Assembly (NCBI RefSeq): GCF_037963145.1
Contig: NZ_CP150144.1
Span: forward strand, 4,092,001 to 4,156,000
Origin: Oceanobacillus sp. FSL K6-2867
Lineage (GTDB): Bacteria > Bacillota > Bacilli > Bacillales > Amphibacillaceae
DNA: 64,000 nt
Reading direction: 5' to 3'
Shown: positions 41,827-51,092 of the stretch, one piece after another
Layout of the letters: every line of letters starts with the position of its first letter
How positions within the stretch are numbered: position 1 is the stretch's first letter
Notes under the pieces: generated by a model
What the model was told of the DNA's origin: nothing
Database searches by the model: none
What the model saw: only the letters and a program-made list of their open reading frames with translations
Position numbers and translations under genes: made by a program

Positions 41827-41841
41827 GTATCAAGGACTTGA
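41827..41841 (+). promoter_or_regulatory. possible integrase arm-type site (right)
   Basis: GTATCAAGGACTTGA; see its counterpart at 12885-12899. Confidence 0.35.
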
Positions 41842-41918
41842 TGCAAATGGGCCAAAAACCATCGCAAAAGAAAATTAATCAAATGATGCGTGCAATGAAC
41901 AATCAAAGTGATAAGTAA
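41839..41918 (+). repeat. attR: exact 80-bp copy of yneF 3' end
   Basis: Identical to 12797-12876, including the yneF stop, but without the upstream part of the gene. It is followed by host DNA leading to ccdA, the normal yneF neighbour. Confidence 0.93.
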
Positions 41919-42218
41919 CCCCATTAATACATAGGGTTACATTATATATTGATTCATTATTCTCGCTGAACTTATAAATTTTTTGATTCGTTTTTTGCGG
42001 AACCACTTTTCACTTACACCGTTAAGTAGCAAAGTGGTTTTTTTAGTTTGGCATCATAATTTAAACCAGAAAATTAATATAATATGATAAAGGACAAGAT
42101 AACGATTATCTTGAGTAACCAAAAACATATCAACGAGATGTACGCTATTTGTCAAAATCAGATGCTTTAAATTATAACGTTTTCTGTTAGAATAGAAACT
42201 GGAAATGATAGGAGGATT
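41919..42218. other. host DNA between attR and ccdA
   Basis: Contains the host yneF terminator (41999-42045) and an AT-rich promoter region for ccdA. There is no gene. Confidence 0.6.
41999..42045 (+). terminator. original host terminator of yneF
   Basis: AACCACTTT/AAAGTGGTT stem with TTTTTTT. Related in sequence to the element's own terminator at 12989-13036. Confidence 0.75.
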
Positions 42219-42221
42219 ATG

Positions 42222-42926
42222 ATGTCAGAAATAAATATTTTCCTCGCATTCGGGGCGGGCTTTCTATCTTTTATTTCACCTTGTGTGTTACCGCTTTATC
42301 CGGTATTTCTTTCATATATAACGGGTATGAGTGTAAGTGAAATAAATGATGAGAATAAAAAAATGAACAAGAAAGCACTAATACATACGATTTGTTTTCT
42401 CATTGGTTTTTCAAGCATATTTATTATGATTGGGTTTACAACTACCTTTATTTCAGAGTTTCTTATGATGTACCAAGATCTTATTAGACAAATAGGAGCC
42501 ATTGTTATTATATTCTTCGGTCTTGTTCTTGTAGGTGTTCTGAATTTTGAATTCCTTATGAAGGACAGGAAAATCAATTTTAAAAATCGCCCGGCAGGTT
42601 TTTTGGGATCTGTTATTATTGGAATGGCTTTTTCACTTGGGTGGACACCGTGTGTAGGACCTATTTTGCTTATTGTATTATCGTTAGCTGCAACGAATCC
42701 GCAAATTGGCATGGTTATGATGATTAGTTACATTCTTGGGTTCTCGATCCCTTTTATTCTGCTGTCGCTGTTTATTGGCAAAATAAAATGGATTAAAAAG
42801 CATAGCAGCCGTTTTGTGATGATTGGTGGCTGGATTATGATACTAATGGGAATTGCGCTCTTTTTTGATTGGATGACTAAGCTTACAGCCTTTTTAGCAG
42901 GATGGTTTGGCTTTTCCGGATTTTAA
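42222..42926 (+). CDS. ccdA: CcdA cytochrome c biogenesis/thiol transport membrane protein
   Basis: 234 residues from ATG 42222 (RBS GATAGGAGG), with six membrane segments. It has the two conserved motifs SFISPCVLPLYPVFLSYITG near residue 17 and SLGWTPCVGPILLIVLSLAA near 135, each with the redox-active Cys-Pro. It moves electrons from cytoplasmic thioredoxin across the membrane to extracytoplasmic thiol proteins (ResA, StoA) for cytochrome c maturation and spore cortex synthesis. The ResA-like gene at 49002 is a plausible partner. Confidence 0.93.
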   Translation: MSEINIFLAFGAGFLSFISPCVLPLYPVFLSYITGMSVSEINDENKKMNKKALIHTICFLIGFSSIFIMIGFTTTFISEFLMMYQDLIRQIGAIVIIFFGLVLVGVLNFEFLMKDRKINFKNRPAGFLGSVIIGMAFSLGWTPCVGPILLIVLSLAATNPQIGMVMMISYILGFSIPFILLSLFIGKIKWIKKHSSRFVMIGGWIMILMGIALFFDWMTKLTAFLAGWFGFSGF

Positions 42927-43082
42927 TGGATTTTTCTAATTGCATATATTACTATAATAATGATAACTAAAAAAGAAAGCTTGTTTAATATCCTTTATGA
43001 GCCGAATAGACTCTCAGGTGGTTATTAAACTGCGAATTAAGGTGAATCTGAACAGATTCATTCGTATGAAAGAGTGATTGAC

Positions 43083-43556
43083 ATGTTTTGGGTGGTTGCG
43101 AGTACAATTGTAGCAGCAGGTATGGCTATCGGAATGATATTTGTACGATTAAATGCAGCAAAGAAGCCTGCTTCCATAAAGAAAATTATCTTGCCACCGT
43201 TATTTATGAGTACCGGAGCATTGATGTTCATTTTTCCGGTTTTTCATATTGCTTGGGTTCAAGTAATGGAAGCTTTCTTTGTTGGTATGATCTTTTCTGT
43301 CTTACTTATAAAATCTTCAAAATTTGAAGTTCGTGATCAAGAAATTTTTCTCGTGCCATCACGGGCATTTCCGTTTATTTTATTTGGACTTTTAGTTGTA
43401 AGAATCGTTATTAAATTAATTATTGGAAGTACGATTTCTTACGGGGAAACAAGTGGAATGTTCTTTATTCTCGCATTCGGAATGATTGTTACCTGGAGAG
43501 TATCCATGCTCTATCGATTTTTGCAACTTAGAAAAAATGCGCTACCCAATGGGTAA
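43083..43556 (+). CDS. CcdC/YneJ family membrane protein
   Basis: 157 residues from ATG 43083. Membrane segments include MFWVVASTIVAAGMAIGMIF and LFMSTGALMFIFPVFHIAWV, with a conserved KKPASIKKIILPP loop; five segments in all. This matches the CcdC (YneJ) family encoded after ccdA. In B. subtilis the response regulator yneI lies between ccdA and yneJ; here only 156 bp of noncoding DNA is found. A terminator (43535-43573) overlaps the stop. Confidence 0.8.
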   Translation: MFWVVASTIVAAGMAIGMIFVRLNAAKKPASIKKIILPPLFMSTGALMFIFPVFHIAWVQVMEAFFVGMIFSVLLIKSSKFEVRDQEIFLVPSRAFPFILFGLLVVRIVIKLIIGSTISYGETSGMFFILAFGMIVTWRVSMLYRFLQLRKNALPNG

Positions 43557-43573
43557 GCGCATTTATTTTTATA
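43535..43573 (+). terminator. ccdC terminator
   Basis: AATGCGCTACCC/GGGTAAGCGCATT stem followed by ATTTTTAT. The stop codon TAA lies in the stem. Confidence 0.8.
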
Positions 43574-43599
43574 GTGGAACTTCAATCAGAAGCTATAGT

Positions 43600-44058
43600 T
43601 TACTTATATTTTTCTTTCCAGTCTACAGCATAATTATCAATAGATGCCTCGAACAGATGCTCGTATGGAGTGATATCGATTTGCTTTTGATGTAATTTTT
43701 TAATTAGAAATTTATGATCGCGCTTTGGTGTTGCAATTATGTATCCCTCGATTAATGTAGATTGTGTAATCGAATCCAGTTCCTTTTTTAAAGATATTTC
43801 GCCAATCTTACTCGCAATTTTGTGCCTTGCCACATCTCTGAACAGTTCTGGAACGGGTGATACTAATTCTTCAAGTAATTGTTTTTCTTCATCCTTCCAC
43901 ATATGCCGTGTTTTTTCCATATAATATTCTTCCCAATCCATGATTGATTTTCCGTCATCTTTTGGCAATCGCTTTAAAAATTTCCGGAACATAAAAAATC
44001 CGCCAATTGCCATTAAAGTTATTAAGAAAAACCCCCATATTACTATAATTACTGACAT
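43600..44058 (-). CDS. YneK family (DUF2621) membrane-anchored protein
   Basis: 152 residues from ATG 44058 (RBS TTAGGTG). N-terminal membrane helix MSVIIVIWGFFLITLMAIGG, then KFLKRLPKDDGKSIMDWEEY, WKDEEKQLLEELVSPVPELF and IASKIGEISLKKELDSITQS. This matches YneK, convergent to the ccd genes as in B. subtilis. A later segment (GYIIATPKRDHKFLIKKLHQ) is conserved in the family. Function unknown. Confidence 0.78.
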   Translation of the reverse strand: MSVIIVIWGFFLITLMAIGGFFMFRKFLKRLPKDDGKSIMDWEEYYMEKTRHMWKDEEKQLLEELVSPVPELFRDVARHKIASKIGEISLKKELDSITQSTLIEGYIIATPKRDHKFLIKKLHQKQIDITPYEHLFEASIDNYAVDWKEKYK

Positions 44059-44295
44059 GCAATTCACCTAACTTTTTAATGTGCGAAACGTAATAGTTAC
44101 GAATATTAGCTACAATTGTAATAATTAATTTATTTTTTGCTATACTTGTAGTAAAATGACATTGATTAATCATTCAAATGGTATCTATTTCTATCTATTA
44201 TAATGGGAGTAAAAAAGATAAACAAGTATCATACTCTAAAAGTTATTATCATATCTATATTATAAAGATGTGATTTAATAGAAAGGGGAGCAGTT

Positions 44296-45402
44296 ATGGA
44301 AATTAATAATAACAATGGAGAGAATATATCAGCGTTTTTTAAAAGCACAGGAGCTACCAGTGGAGTTGCTGCATTACCCCTATCCGTACAAAATTGGATT
44401 GAAGAAAATAGTAGTGATGCCTTTTTATTAATCGATGAAAATGGAAAAATTGTTTATGCAACAAAAGCAGTCGAGACGATCCTAAGCTATAGGGTGCATG
44501 ATCTGCTGGGGACAGTTTGGACAGAAAAAATTCCTGATAATGTAGTATTTTACATCCGTGAACAAATAAATGCTCAAAAAAATGACAGGAAAAATTTCGT
44601 TCTGAACGTTCTTAATAACGATGGGAACCGTGTTTTATTGGAATGTGTTGTTGAGGGTTGGACAGATGGTGGTATGAGGCCGATTCATTATCTCGTTTAT
44701 TTAAAGGATATTACACACAAAAAAGAAACGGAAGAAATGATGGTTCGATCTGAAAAAATGACGGTTGCAGGCCAATTAGCTGCAGGAATCGCTCATGAAA
44801 TTCGGAACCCATTAACTTCTCTAAAAGGGTTTTTACAGTTAATGCAGGCAGGGGTTGATCGAAAAGAGGAATATTTTTCAATTATGATCGATGAGATTGA
44901 AAAAATCGAAGCTATTACATCAGAGCTATTATACATATCGAAGCCGTTAACGGATAATAAGAAACTTGAACCAGTTAGAAGCATGCTAGAAGACATTGCC
45001 ACCTTATTACTTCCGCAAGCATCTCAAAATAATATCGAAATTCTAATTGAGCGTCCAGTAGAAGAGGAAATTATCTGTGACCGTTCCCAAATTAAACAGG
45101 TTTTAATTAACTTAGTGAAGAATGCAATCGAGGCAATGGATGCCTCAGGAAAAATTATACTTTCAACGGAACAAGTTGATGGTAAAATTATTATTTCAGT
45201 CAAAGACGAGGGGTGCGGCATTGCAACGGATATTCTTCACAAACTTGGAGAGCCGTTTTTTACGACGAAGCAAAGTGGTACAGGGTTGGGATTGCTAATT
45301 ACAAAGCAAATTCTTGAGGCGCATCATGCTCATTTGGAAATAAAGCAAAATCCGACGAAAGGAAGTACATTTCAGCTGATTTTCACGGATGCAAATGAGT
45401 GA
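44296..45402 (+). CDS. soluble PAS-domain histidine kinase, sporulation-kinase type
   Basis: 368 residues with no membrane segment. The PAS domain spans about 34-140 (DAFLLIDENGKIVYATKAVE to IHYLVYLKDITHKKETEEMM). In the dimerisation domain, phospho-acceptor His about 167 lies in AAGIAHEIRNPLTSLKGFLQ. The ATPase domain has N-box LVKNAIEAMDASG, G1 VKDEGCGI and G2 TKQSGTGLGLLITK. The layout is like KinA/KinE kinases that feed the Spo0 phosphorelay. No response regulator is adjacent, which supports phosphorelay input. RBS AAAGGGGAG. Which signal it senses is unknown. Confidence 0.85.
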   Translation: MEINNNNGENISAFFKSTGATSGVAALPLSVQNWIEENSSDAFLLIDENGKIVYATKAVETILSYRVHDLLGTVWTEKIPDNVVFYIREQINAQKNDRKNFVLNVLNNDGNRVLLECVVEGWTDGGMRPIHYLVYLKDITHKKETEEMMVRSEKMTVAGQLAAGIAHEIRNPLTSLKGFLQLMQAGVDRKEEYFSIMIDEIEKIEAITSELLYISKPLTDNKKLEPVRSMLEDIATLLLPQASQNNIEILIERPVEEEIICDRSQIKQVLINLVKNAIEAMDASGKIILSTEQVDGKIIISVKDEGCGIATDILHKLGEPFFTTKQSGTGLGLLITKQILEAHHAHLEIKQNPTKGSTFQLIFTDANE

Positions 45403-45655
45403 TTAATTTCAATGATAACTTACAACGGAATTTCACATATCTTTATATAAGAAAAAGTTATCAGTTTACATAATTTATTGGTATAGCCCAGATTAGAACA
45501 ATTATTTGTTTTATCTGGTAGATTCCTATATTATAAGTATGTAAGGTCTAATTTATTATTAAACTTGTGAGTTTTTTGAAACCGTAGGAATTTTGTCACA
45601 CCTTGTAATTGCATCAAGGTGAGGAACAAAAGCAGTGAATGAAAGGGGTAACAAA

Positions 45656-48367
45656 ATGACGAACCAAAATGTGTTTAATGCTAAAAACAAATTTGAATCC
45701 AAAGGAAAGACGTATAATTACTATCGTCTAAAAAGTTTGGAAGAAGCCGGAATCGGTAAAGTGGGGCGTTTGCCGTTTTCAATCCGTGTACTATTAGAAT
45801 CTTTATTACGTCAGCATGACGGTCATCAAATTAAAAATGAACATGTTGAAGCACTTGCAAAATGGGGAACGAAGGATGGAGAAGGGTTCGATGTCCCTTT
45901 TAAGCCATCTCGTGTTATTTTGCAAGATTTCACTGGGGTGCCTGCAGTTGTTGATCTTGCTTCCCTACGCAAAGCAATGGTTGACCTTGGCGGGGAGCCA
46001 GACAAAATCAACCCAGAGGTTCCAGTTGACTTAGTAATTGACCACTCTGTACAAGTTGATCAATATGGAACTGCAAATGCACTGCAAGCAAATATGGACT
46101 TAGAATTCGAGCGTAATGCAGAGCGTTATGAATTTTTAAATTGGGCACAAAAAGCATTTGATAACTATCGTGCTGTTCCGCCTGCAACAGGTATCGTTCA
46201 CCAAGTTAACTTAGAGTATATTGCAAATGTTGTTCACGGTATAAAAAATGATGCCGGTGAATTCGATGCATTTCCAGATACATTGGTAGGTACAGACTCC
46301 CATACAACGATGATCAATGGTTTAGGTGTTCTTGGTTGGGGCGTTGGTGGTATTGAAGCTGAGGCAGGAATGCTTGGACAGCCATCTTATTTCCCGGCAC
46401 CAGAAGTTATTGGGGTTAAATTTACAGGAAGCTTTCCAAATGGAACAACGGCTACTGACTTAGCGCTTAAAGTAACACAGGTGCTTCGCGAACAAAATGT
46501 GGTAGGGAAATTCGTAGAATACTTTGGACCGGGATTACAAGATATGCCGCTTGCAGATCGTGCAACTATTTCTAATATGGCACCAGAATACGGTGCAACT
46601 TGCGGTTTCTTCCCAGTTGATGAAGAATCATTAAATTACCTCCGCTTGACAGGACGCAGTGAAGAACAAATTAGTTTAGTTGAAACATACTGTAAAGAAA
46701 ATAATCTCTGGTATACACCGGATCAAGCAGATCCAGAATATACAAAAGTAGTTGAAATTAATCTTTCCGAATTAGAACCAAATCTATCAGGGCCGAAACG
46801 CCCGCAGGATTTAATTTCCTTATCGAATATGAAAAAGGAATTTAATAAAGCAATTACTGCCCCTGAAGGAAACCAAGGTTTTGGCTTAAGTAAATCCGAG
46901 TTCGATAAAGAAGTTATTGTACAGCATCCAAATGGAGCTACTTCTACAATGAATACTGGAGCGCTTGCAATCGCAGCTATTACATCTTGTACGAATACAT
47001 CGAATCCATATGTTATGCTCGGGGCTGGATTAGTGGCGAAAAAAGCTGTCGAAAAAGGGCTAAAAGTGCCGGAATATGTAAAAACCTCACTGGCTCCAGG
47101 CTCTAAAGTCGTTACTCGTTATTTAGAGGATGCCGGGTTGCAAACGTATTTGGATCAATTAGGCTTTAACCTTGTTGGTTATGGATGTACGACTTGTATC
47201 GGAAACTCTGGTCCATTACGTGAAGAAATTGAAAAAGCTATTATAGATAGTGATTTAGTTGCTTCTTCTGTCTTATCTGGTAACCGTAACTTTGAAGGAC
47301 GTATCCATCCATTAGTTAAAGCTAACTATTTAGCTTCTCCGCCATTAGTAGTTGCATATGCATTGGCTGGAACAGTGGATATTGATCTAACAAAAGAGCC
47401 ACTTGGCAAAGATAAAGACGGAAATCTAGTATACATGAATGATATTTGGCCAACAATGCAGGAAATTAAAGATGAGGTTCAAAGTGTTGTTACACCTGAA
47501 ATTTTCCGAAAAGAATATGAAGATGTGTTCTCTTCTAATGAAAAATGGAATGAAATTAACACAACAGATGAGCCATTATTTGAGTGGGACAATGAATCAA
47601 CCTATATCCAAAACCCGCCATTCTTTGAAGGTTTAGCGAAAGATGCTGGTACGGTTGAGCCATTATCAGATTTACGTGCAATCGGCTTGTTTGGCGATTC
47701 TGTAACAACTGACCATATCTCACCAGCAGGAGCAATTGCTAAAGATATGCCTGCAGGTAAGTATTTACAAGAAAAAGGTGTATCACCTAGAAACTTTAAC
47801 TCCTATGGTTCTCGTCGTGGAAACCATGAAATTATGATGCGTGGTACTTTTGCGAATATCCGTATCCGTAACTTACTAGCTCCAGGCACAGAAGGCGGTT
47901 ATACAACTTACTGGCCAACAGGAGAAGTAATGCCAATTTATGATGCTGCAATGAAATATCAGCAAGATGGAACTGGACTTGTTGTTATGGGTGGTAAGGA
48001 TTACGGAATGGGATCTTCCCGTGACTGGGCAGCAAAAGGAACAAACTTACTAGGAATTAAAACAGTTATCGCTGAAAGCTTTGAGCGAATTCACCGTTCA
48101 AACCTCGTAATGATGGGTGTGCTGCCATTACAGTTTGAAAAAGGAAAAAATGCCGCAAAACTTGGCTTAACAGGTAAAGAAACATTTAACGTAGTAATAG
48201 ATGAAAATGTTCGCCCGCATGACTTAGTGAAAGTTACTGCAACAGATGAAACTGGCAAAGTAACAGAATTTAATGCCGTTGCACGCTTTGATAGTGATGT
48301 TGAAATTGACTATTATCGTCATGGCGGTATTTTACAAATGGTATTACGTGATAAAGTAAAAGCATAA
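45656..48367 (+). CDS. acnA: aconitate hydratase AcnA (CitB)
   Basis: 903 residues from ATG 45656 (RBS GAAAGGGGT; the in-frame ATG at 45635 precedes the RBS). [4Fe-4S] ligands are the Cys in [13 protein letters not shown] near 443 and the pair in [14 protein letters not shown] near 509/512. Substrate-loop motifs include [20 protein letters not shown] and [16 protein letters not shown] (here [17 protein letters not shown]). It interconverts citrate and isocitrate in the TCA cycle. In its apo form Bacillus aconitase binds RNA and affects sporulation. It has its own terminator (48392-48426). Confidence 0.97.
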   Translation: MTNQNVFNAKNKFESKGKTYNYYRLKSLEEAGIGKVGRLPFSIRVLLESLLRQHDGHQIKNEHVEALAKWGTKDGEGFDVPFKPSRVILQDFTGVPAVVDLASLRKAMVDLGGEPDKINPEVPVDLVIDHSVQVDQYGTANALQANMDLEFERNAERYEFLNWAQKAFDNYRAVPPATGIVHQVNLEYIANVVHGIKNDAGEFDAFPDTLVGTDSHTTMINGLGVLGWGVGGIEAEAGMLGQPSYFPAPEVIGVKFTGSFPNGTTATDLALKVTQVLREQNVVGKFVEYFGPGLQDMPLADRATISNMAPEYGATCGFFPVDEESLNYLRLTGRSEEQISLVETYCKENNLWYTPDQADPEYTKVVEINLSELEPNLSGPKRPQDLISLSNMKKEFNKAITAPEGNQGFGLSKSEFDKEVIVQHPNGATSTMNTGALAIAAITSCTNTSNPYVMLGAGLVAKKAVEKGLKVPEYVKTSLAPGSKVVTRYLEDAGLQTYLDQLGFNLVGYGCTTCIGNSGPLREEIEKAIIDSDLVASSVLSGNRNFEGRIHPLVKANYLASPPLVVAYALAGTVDIDLTKEPLGKDKDGNLVYMNDIWPTMQEIKDEVQSVVTPEIFRKEYEDVFSSNEKWNEINTTDEPLFEWDNESTYIQNPPFFEGLAKDAGTVEPLSDLRAIGLFGDSVTTDHISPAGAIAKDMPAGKYLQEKGVSPRNFNSYGSRRGNHEIMMRGTFANIRIRNLLAPGTEGGYTTYWPTGEVMPIYDAAMKYQQDGTGLVVMGGKDYGMGSSRDWAAKGTNLLGIKTVIAESFERIHRSNLVMMGVLPLQFEKGKNAAKLGLTGKETFNVVIDENVRPHDLVKVTATDETGKVTEFNAVARFDSDVEIDYYRHGGILQMVLRDKVKA

Positions 48368-48391
48368 CTTATCAAAATATTAACTATCAAA

Positions 48392-48426
48392 AATTGCTCT
48401 GCTAACTATGGCAGAGCAATTTTTTA
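48392..48426 (+). terminator. acnA terminator
   Basis: ATTGCTCTGC/GCAGAGCAAT perfect stem, then TTTTTTA. Confidence 0.9.
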
Positions 48427-48443
48427 TTTCAAATAAAATATAG

Positions 48444-48844
48444 ACTTCGAACTAATGTGCATTGAGAGATTGTGCGTATACCCGCTTCGGAAACACACTA
48501 TGCGCACCTTAGGGTGACCCGTGCGTCTTCTTGAACTATCGTTCTGTGAAGTCTCAATCTGACCACGTTTCCCGCGGGAGTCTTCGTGTGTTTCCACCGT
48601 TAGTACTGGTTCACTGGCTAATATTAACATGGTTTATCAAAATAAAATGTCGTTCTAACCAGTCCGGGTGAGTGAAGGGTGGTGACTCCCCGAAAATAAT
48701 TCGTGCGATGTAAATGCTGACGAAGCATTCCTTGTCCTGTGGGGACAGCACGTGTCTGAAGACTCGCAGGAAGTGGTTTTCTTCCGGAGAGGCTGAAGCC
48801 GTGCCCACGGAAAGCATCCGCCCGGAGGATCGATCCCGGACGGC
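48444..48844 (-). repeat. ~400-bp interspersed repeat, copy A (inverted)
   Basis: GC-richer than its surroundings. Read on the minus strand it begins GCCGTCCGGGATCG, contains GGGCGGATGCTTTCCGTGGG, and ends TTAGTTCGAAGT. The second copy, in opposite orientation, lies at 56626-57034. Long blocks are identical; overall similarity is roughly 75-80% by eye. Open frames inside are not conserved between copies, so it is noncoding. Confidence 0.8.
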
Positions 48845-49001
48845 GATTATTCCACAGATTAAGCTGTTTCTTTCAAATGCTTATCATTCATGAATTTTTT
48901 AAGAACAATAACCTAATTACCTTTACAAAACATTAATAAATACATACGATTGAGGAGTGTGTCTTGTTTAACTATGGGTGTAATAGAGGGGGATAAGCAA
49001 C
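48845..49001. other. intergenic before the ResA-like gene
   Basis: AT-rich. No feature beyond a possible promoter and the RBS AGAGGGGGA. Confidence 0.4.
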
Positions 49002-49604
49002 TTGTTTAAGAAAATATTTGGGCTGACGATGCTGTTAGTGTTAATTGGTATCGTTATTGGTAATCTTATTGATCACCGAAATGAAAGTAAATCGAATGAA
49101 ACTGAGAAGTATCTATATGATGTTACGGGTGATACAAATGTTAAAGGCGGTGCTATCGCTCCTGTGGAAAGTGTTGGTATAGAGCAAGGTAAGCTGGCAC
49201 CAGATTTTGAACTCGAAACATTAGATGGAGATCGTTTTAAATTATCGGAGTTGCGAGGGAAAAAGGTAATATTGAATTTTTGGGCGACGTGGTGTCCTCC
49301 ATGCCGAGAAGAAATGCCTGGAATGCAGCAATATTATGAGGAGAATCAAGACGAAGTTATTGTAGTTGCTGTTAACTTAACTGATAAAGATACAAGTGAA
49401 AAAGCTGTCCATGATTTTATTGATGAGTTTGGATTTACATATCCAATACCGCTTGATCGCGATGGAGATATTGCAAAAGAGTATGGTGTTTTTGTTGTTC
49501 CTACAACTTATTTTATAGGAACCGATGGGGTTGTTCAACAGCCACGCGTAGCTGGACCTTTGGAATATGATTATATGACAGAGATGATTGATACGTTAAA
49601 TTAA
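49002..49604 (+). CDS. yneN: ResA-like thiol-disulfide oxidoreductase (YneN)
   Basis: 200 residues from TTG 49002. An N-terminal membrane anchor (KIFGLTMLLVLIGIVIGNLI) is followed by an extracytoplasmic thioredoxin fold: APDFELETLDGDRFKLSELR, the active site NFWATWCPPCREEMPGMQQY (CPPC) and cis-Pro in FVVPTTYFIG. It probably reduces disulfides outside the membrane with electrons from CcdA. B. subtilis has yneN at the same position after citB. Confidence 0.9.
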   Translation: MFKKIFGLTMLLVLIGIVIGNLIDHRNESKSNETEKYLYDVTGDTNVKGGAIAPVESVGIEQGKLAPDFELETLDGDRFKLSELRGKKVILNFWATWCPPCREEMPGMQQYYEENQDEVIVVAVNLTDKDTSEKAVHDFIDEFGFTYPIPLDRDGDIAKEYGVFVVPTTYFIGTDGVVQQPRVAGPLEYDYMTEMIDTLN

Positions 49605-49677
49605 TTTAACTAATTATAAAATTTGTAGAAATGGTAATACTTCCTAGTAGAACGTGTATAAAAAGGGGTGGATTACC

Positions 49678-49824
49678 ATTTCACTTAAAAAGAAGCAGCG
49701 TTTCGATGAACTTGTTGCGGAAAATCGAAAACAGATTTTAGAAGACAGAAAACTTATGGAGCAAATTGAGGATAATTTGGACATGAGAATGCATCAAACT
49801 GTAAAAAGAGTAAATGAAAATTAA
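49678..49824 (+). CDS. FbpB-like small basic protein, probable ATT start
   Basis: 48 codons: (M)SLKKKQRFDELVAENRKQIL, EDRKLMEQIEDNLDMRMHQT, VKRVNEN. The pattern (KRxxFxELVxxNKxxIlxDxxxxExIExxxE) is that of FbpB-family small basic proteins, which are Fur-regulated RNA chaperone-like factors in B. subtilis. There is no ATG, GTG or TTG in frame after the last stop. AAAGGGGTGG ends 7 bases before an ATT, which I take as the start. No Fur box was identified. Confidence 0.6.
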   Translation: MSLKKKQRFDELVAENRKQILEDRKLMEQIEDNLDMRMHQTVKRVNEN

Positions 49825-49866
49825 AAAAGTGCTACTTCCATAAGGGAAAGGAAGTAGCATTTTTGT
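49825..49866 (+). terminator. terminator
   Basis: GTGCTACTTCC/GGAAGTAGCA stem, then TTTTTG. Confidence 0.85.
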
Positions 49867-49925
49867 GTATAGGATCTTGCTTTATTGAAAGAATAAGCCT
49901 ATCTATTTAAGAAAGGAGAATCAGC

Positions 49926-50150
49926 ATGACAGATAAACATAATCATCAGCCAAAACCTGATGATCGCAGTGATAATGTAGAAAAACTGCAAAACATGGTG
50001 CAAGATACGATTGAGAATGTAGAAGAGGCACATGAAACAATGCAATTCAGTTCTGGTGAAGAGAAGGAACAAATTATTGCGAAGAATAAGCGCAGAGAAG
50101 AAGCAATTGAAGGTTTCCGTGAAGAAATAAAGGATGAATCCCAGCAATAA
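49926..50150 (+). CDS. tlp: Tlp small acid-soluble spore protein
   Basis: 74 residues: MTDKHNHQPKPDDRSDNVEK, LQNMVQDTIENVEEAHETMQ, then REEAIEGFREEIKDE. The NPDDRSDNVEKLQ..I.NT..N...A.E motif defines the Tlp family of minor spore proteins made in the forespore. RBS AAAGGAG. It carries its own terminator (50160-50199) and lies upstream of yneP as in B. subtilis. Confidence 0.9.
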   Translation: MTDKHNHQPKPDDRSDNVEKLQNMVQDTIENVEEAHETMQFSSGEEKEQIIAKNKRREEAIEGFREEIKDESQQ

Positions 50151-50159
50151 TGGGATAAT

Positions 50160-50199
50160 GCAGCCTCAGACTATCAGTGTTTGAGGCTGTTTTATTTTT
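50160..50199 (+). terminator. tlp terminator
   Basis: CAGCCTCA/TGAGGCTG stem with TTTTATTTTT. Confidence 0.85.
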
Positions 50200-50276
50200 A
50201 AATCATCACCAATCACTTTTTCTATGTTTTGTGATACGATTAAGAAAGTGACAAAATTAAGAGGAAGTGAAATAAA

Positions 50277-50702
50277 ATGAAGAAAGTACGTACACCATTA
50301 GAAGTAAGGTATCAAGAGACAGATCAAATGGGGGTTGTCTACCACGCGAATTATTTAGTTTGGTTTGAAATAGGTAGAACCAAATATATTGAGGCACTCG
50401 GTCTTAGCTACGCAGCAATGGAAAAGGATAACGCCGTGTCCCCAGTACTCGACGCGCAAATTACATTTAAGAAACCTATACGATATGGTGAGGATGCATA
50501 TGTAGAAACATGGTTGGAAGAATATGATGGACTTCGAACAGTATATGGTTATCATATTCTTGATTCTGCCGGTGACATTGCTGTATGTGGGTATACAAAG
50601 CATGCAGTTGTGAAGAAGGATACATTTCGGCCAATGTCTTTAAGAAGGGCATTTCCAGAATGGCACCAAGCTTATTCGGAGCAAATTAAGGGTGAAAAAT
50701 AA
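50277..50702 (+). CDS. yneP: YneP acyl-CoA thioesterase (4HBT hot-dog fold)
   Basis: 141 residues with the 4-hydroxybenzoyl-CoA thioesterase motif RYQETDQMGVVYHANYLVWF (catalytic Asp, then HANY) near residue 10. The rest of the hot-dog fold follows: ITFKKPIRYGEDAYVETWLE and RTVYGYHILDSAGDIAVCGY. It hydrolyses acyl-CoA thioesters in the cytosol; the natural substrate is unknown. RBS AGAGGAAGTG. The yneQ start overlaps its stop. Confidence 0.88.
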   Translation: MKKVRTPLEVRYQETDQMGVVYHANYLVWFEIGRTKYIEALGLSYAAMEKDNAVSPVLDAQITFKKPIRYGEDAYVETWLEEYDGLRTVYGYHILDSAGDIAVCGYTKHAVVKKDTFRPMSLRRAFPEWHQAYSEQIKGEK

Positions 50703-51001
50703 TGGCATTTGGAATTAAAAGAAGTGAATTACTTGCTTGGAAGGAAAATGTGACAAATGGCAACATTGATTTTCTAACACATTATTGGATTGATGAACGT
50801 TTTCCTGGCTGTAATACGGTGACAAAAGTAGGGTGTAATGATTTGGACAAGCTGATAGCTTGGGGGAAAAATTACGGACTTCAAAAGGATTGGATTCATC
50901 AGGATGATATATACCCACATTTTGATTTGTTTGGTGAGCGCCAACGTGAAATATTGCAAAGAGAAAATCAATGGGAACAAATTGATCGATTTAAATTATG
51001 A
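50702..51001 (+). CDS. yneQ: YneQ family protein
   Basis: 99 residues: MAFGIKRSELLAWKENVTNG, HYWIDERFPGCNTVTKVGCN, DLFGERQREILQRENQWEQI. The conserved WLDDRFPGxxTVTKVGCxD-type block marks this short Bacillaceae family of unknown function. Its start codon overlaps the yneP stop (TAATG), so it is translationally coupled to the thioesterase. It shares a terminator with convergent yneR. Confidence 0.82.
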   Translation: MAFGIKRSELLAWKENVTNGNIDFLTHYWIDERFPGCNTVTKVGCNDLDKLIAWGKNYGLQKDWIHQDDIYPHFDLFGERQREILQRENQWEQIDRFKL

Positions 51002-51036
51002 CCCGGCTGGTTACATAATTTTTAAGTTAAAATAAA

Positions 51037-51085
51037 ATTTAAGGCGATGTTCAACGCTGGTCTACGTTAAACATCGCCTTTTTAA
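51037..51085. terminator. bidirectional terminator between yneQ and yneR
   Basis: AAGGCGATGTT/AACATCGCCTT long stem with T-runs on both strands. Confidence 0.85.
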
Positions 51086-51092
51086 TTATGAA

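Noticed and set aside
45403..45655. A CcpC/CodY operator before acnA
   Set aside because: AT-rich dyads exist, but none stood out above background against the consensus I know. No site is claimed.
48424..48817. Short open frames within the interspersed repeat copies (also 56648-57016)
   Set aside because: The frames are not conserved between copies A and B, which differ by indels that break them. The repeat is noncoding.
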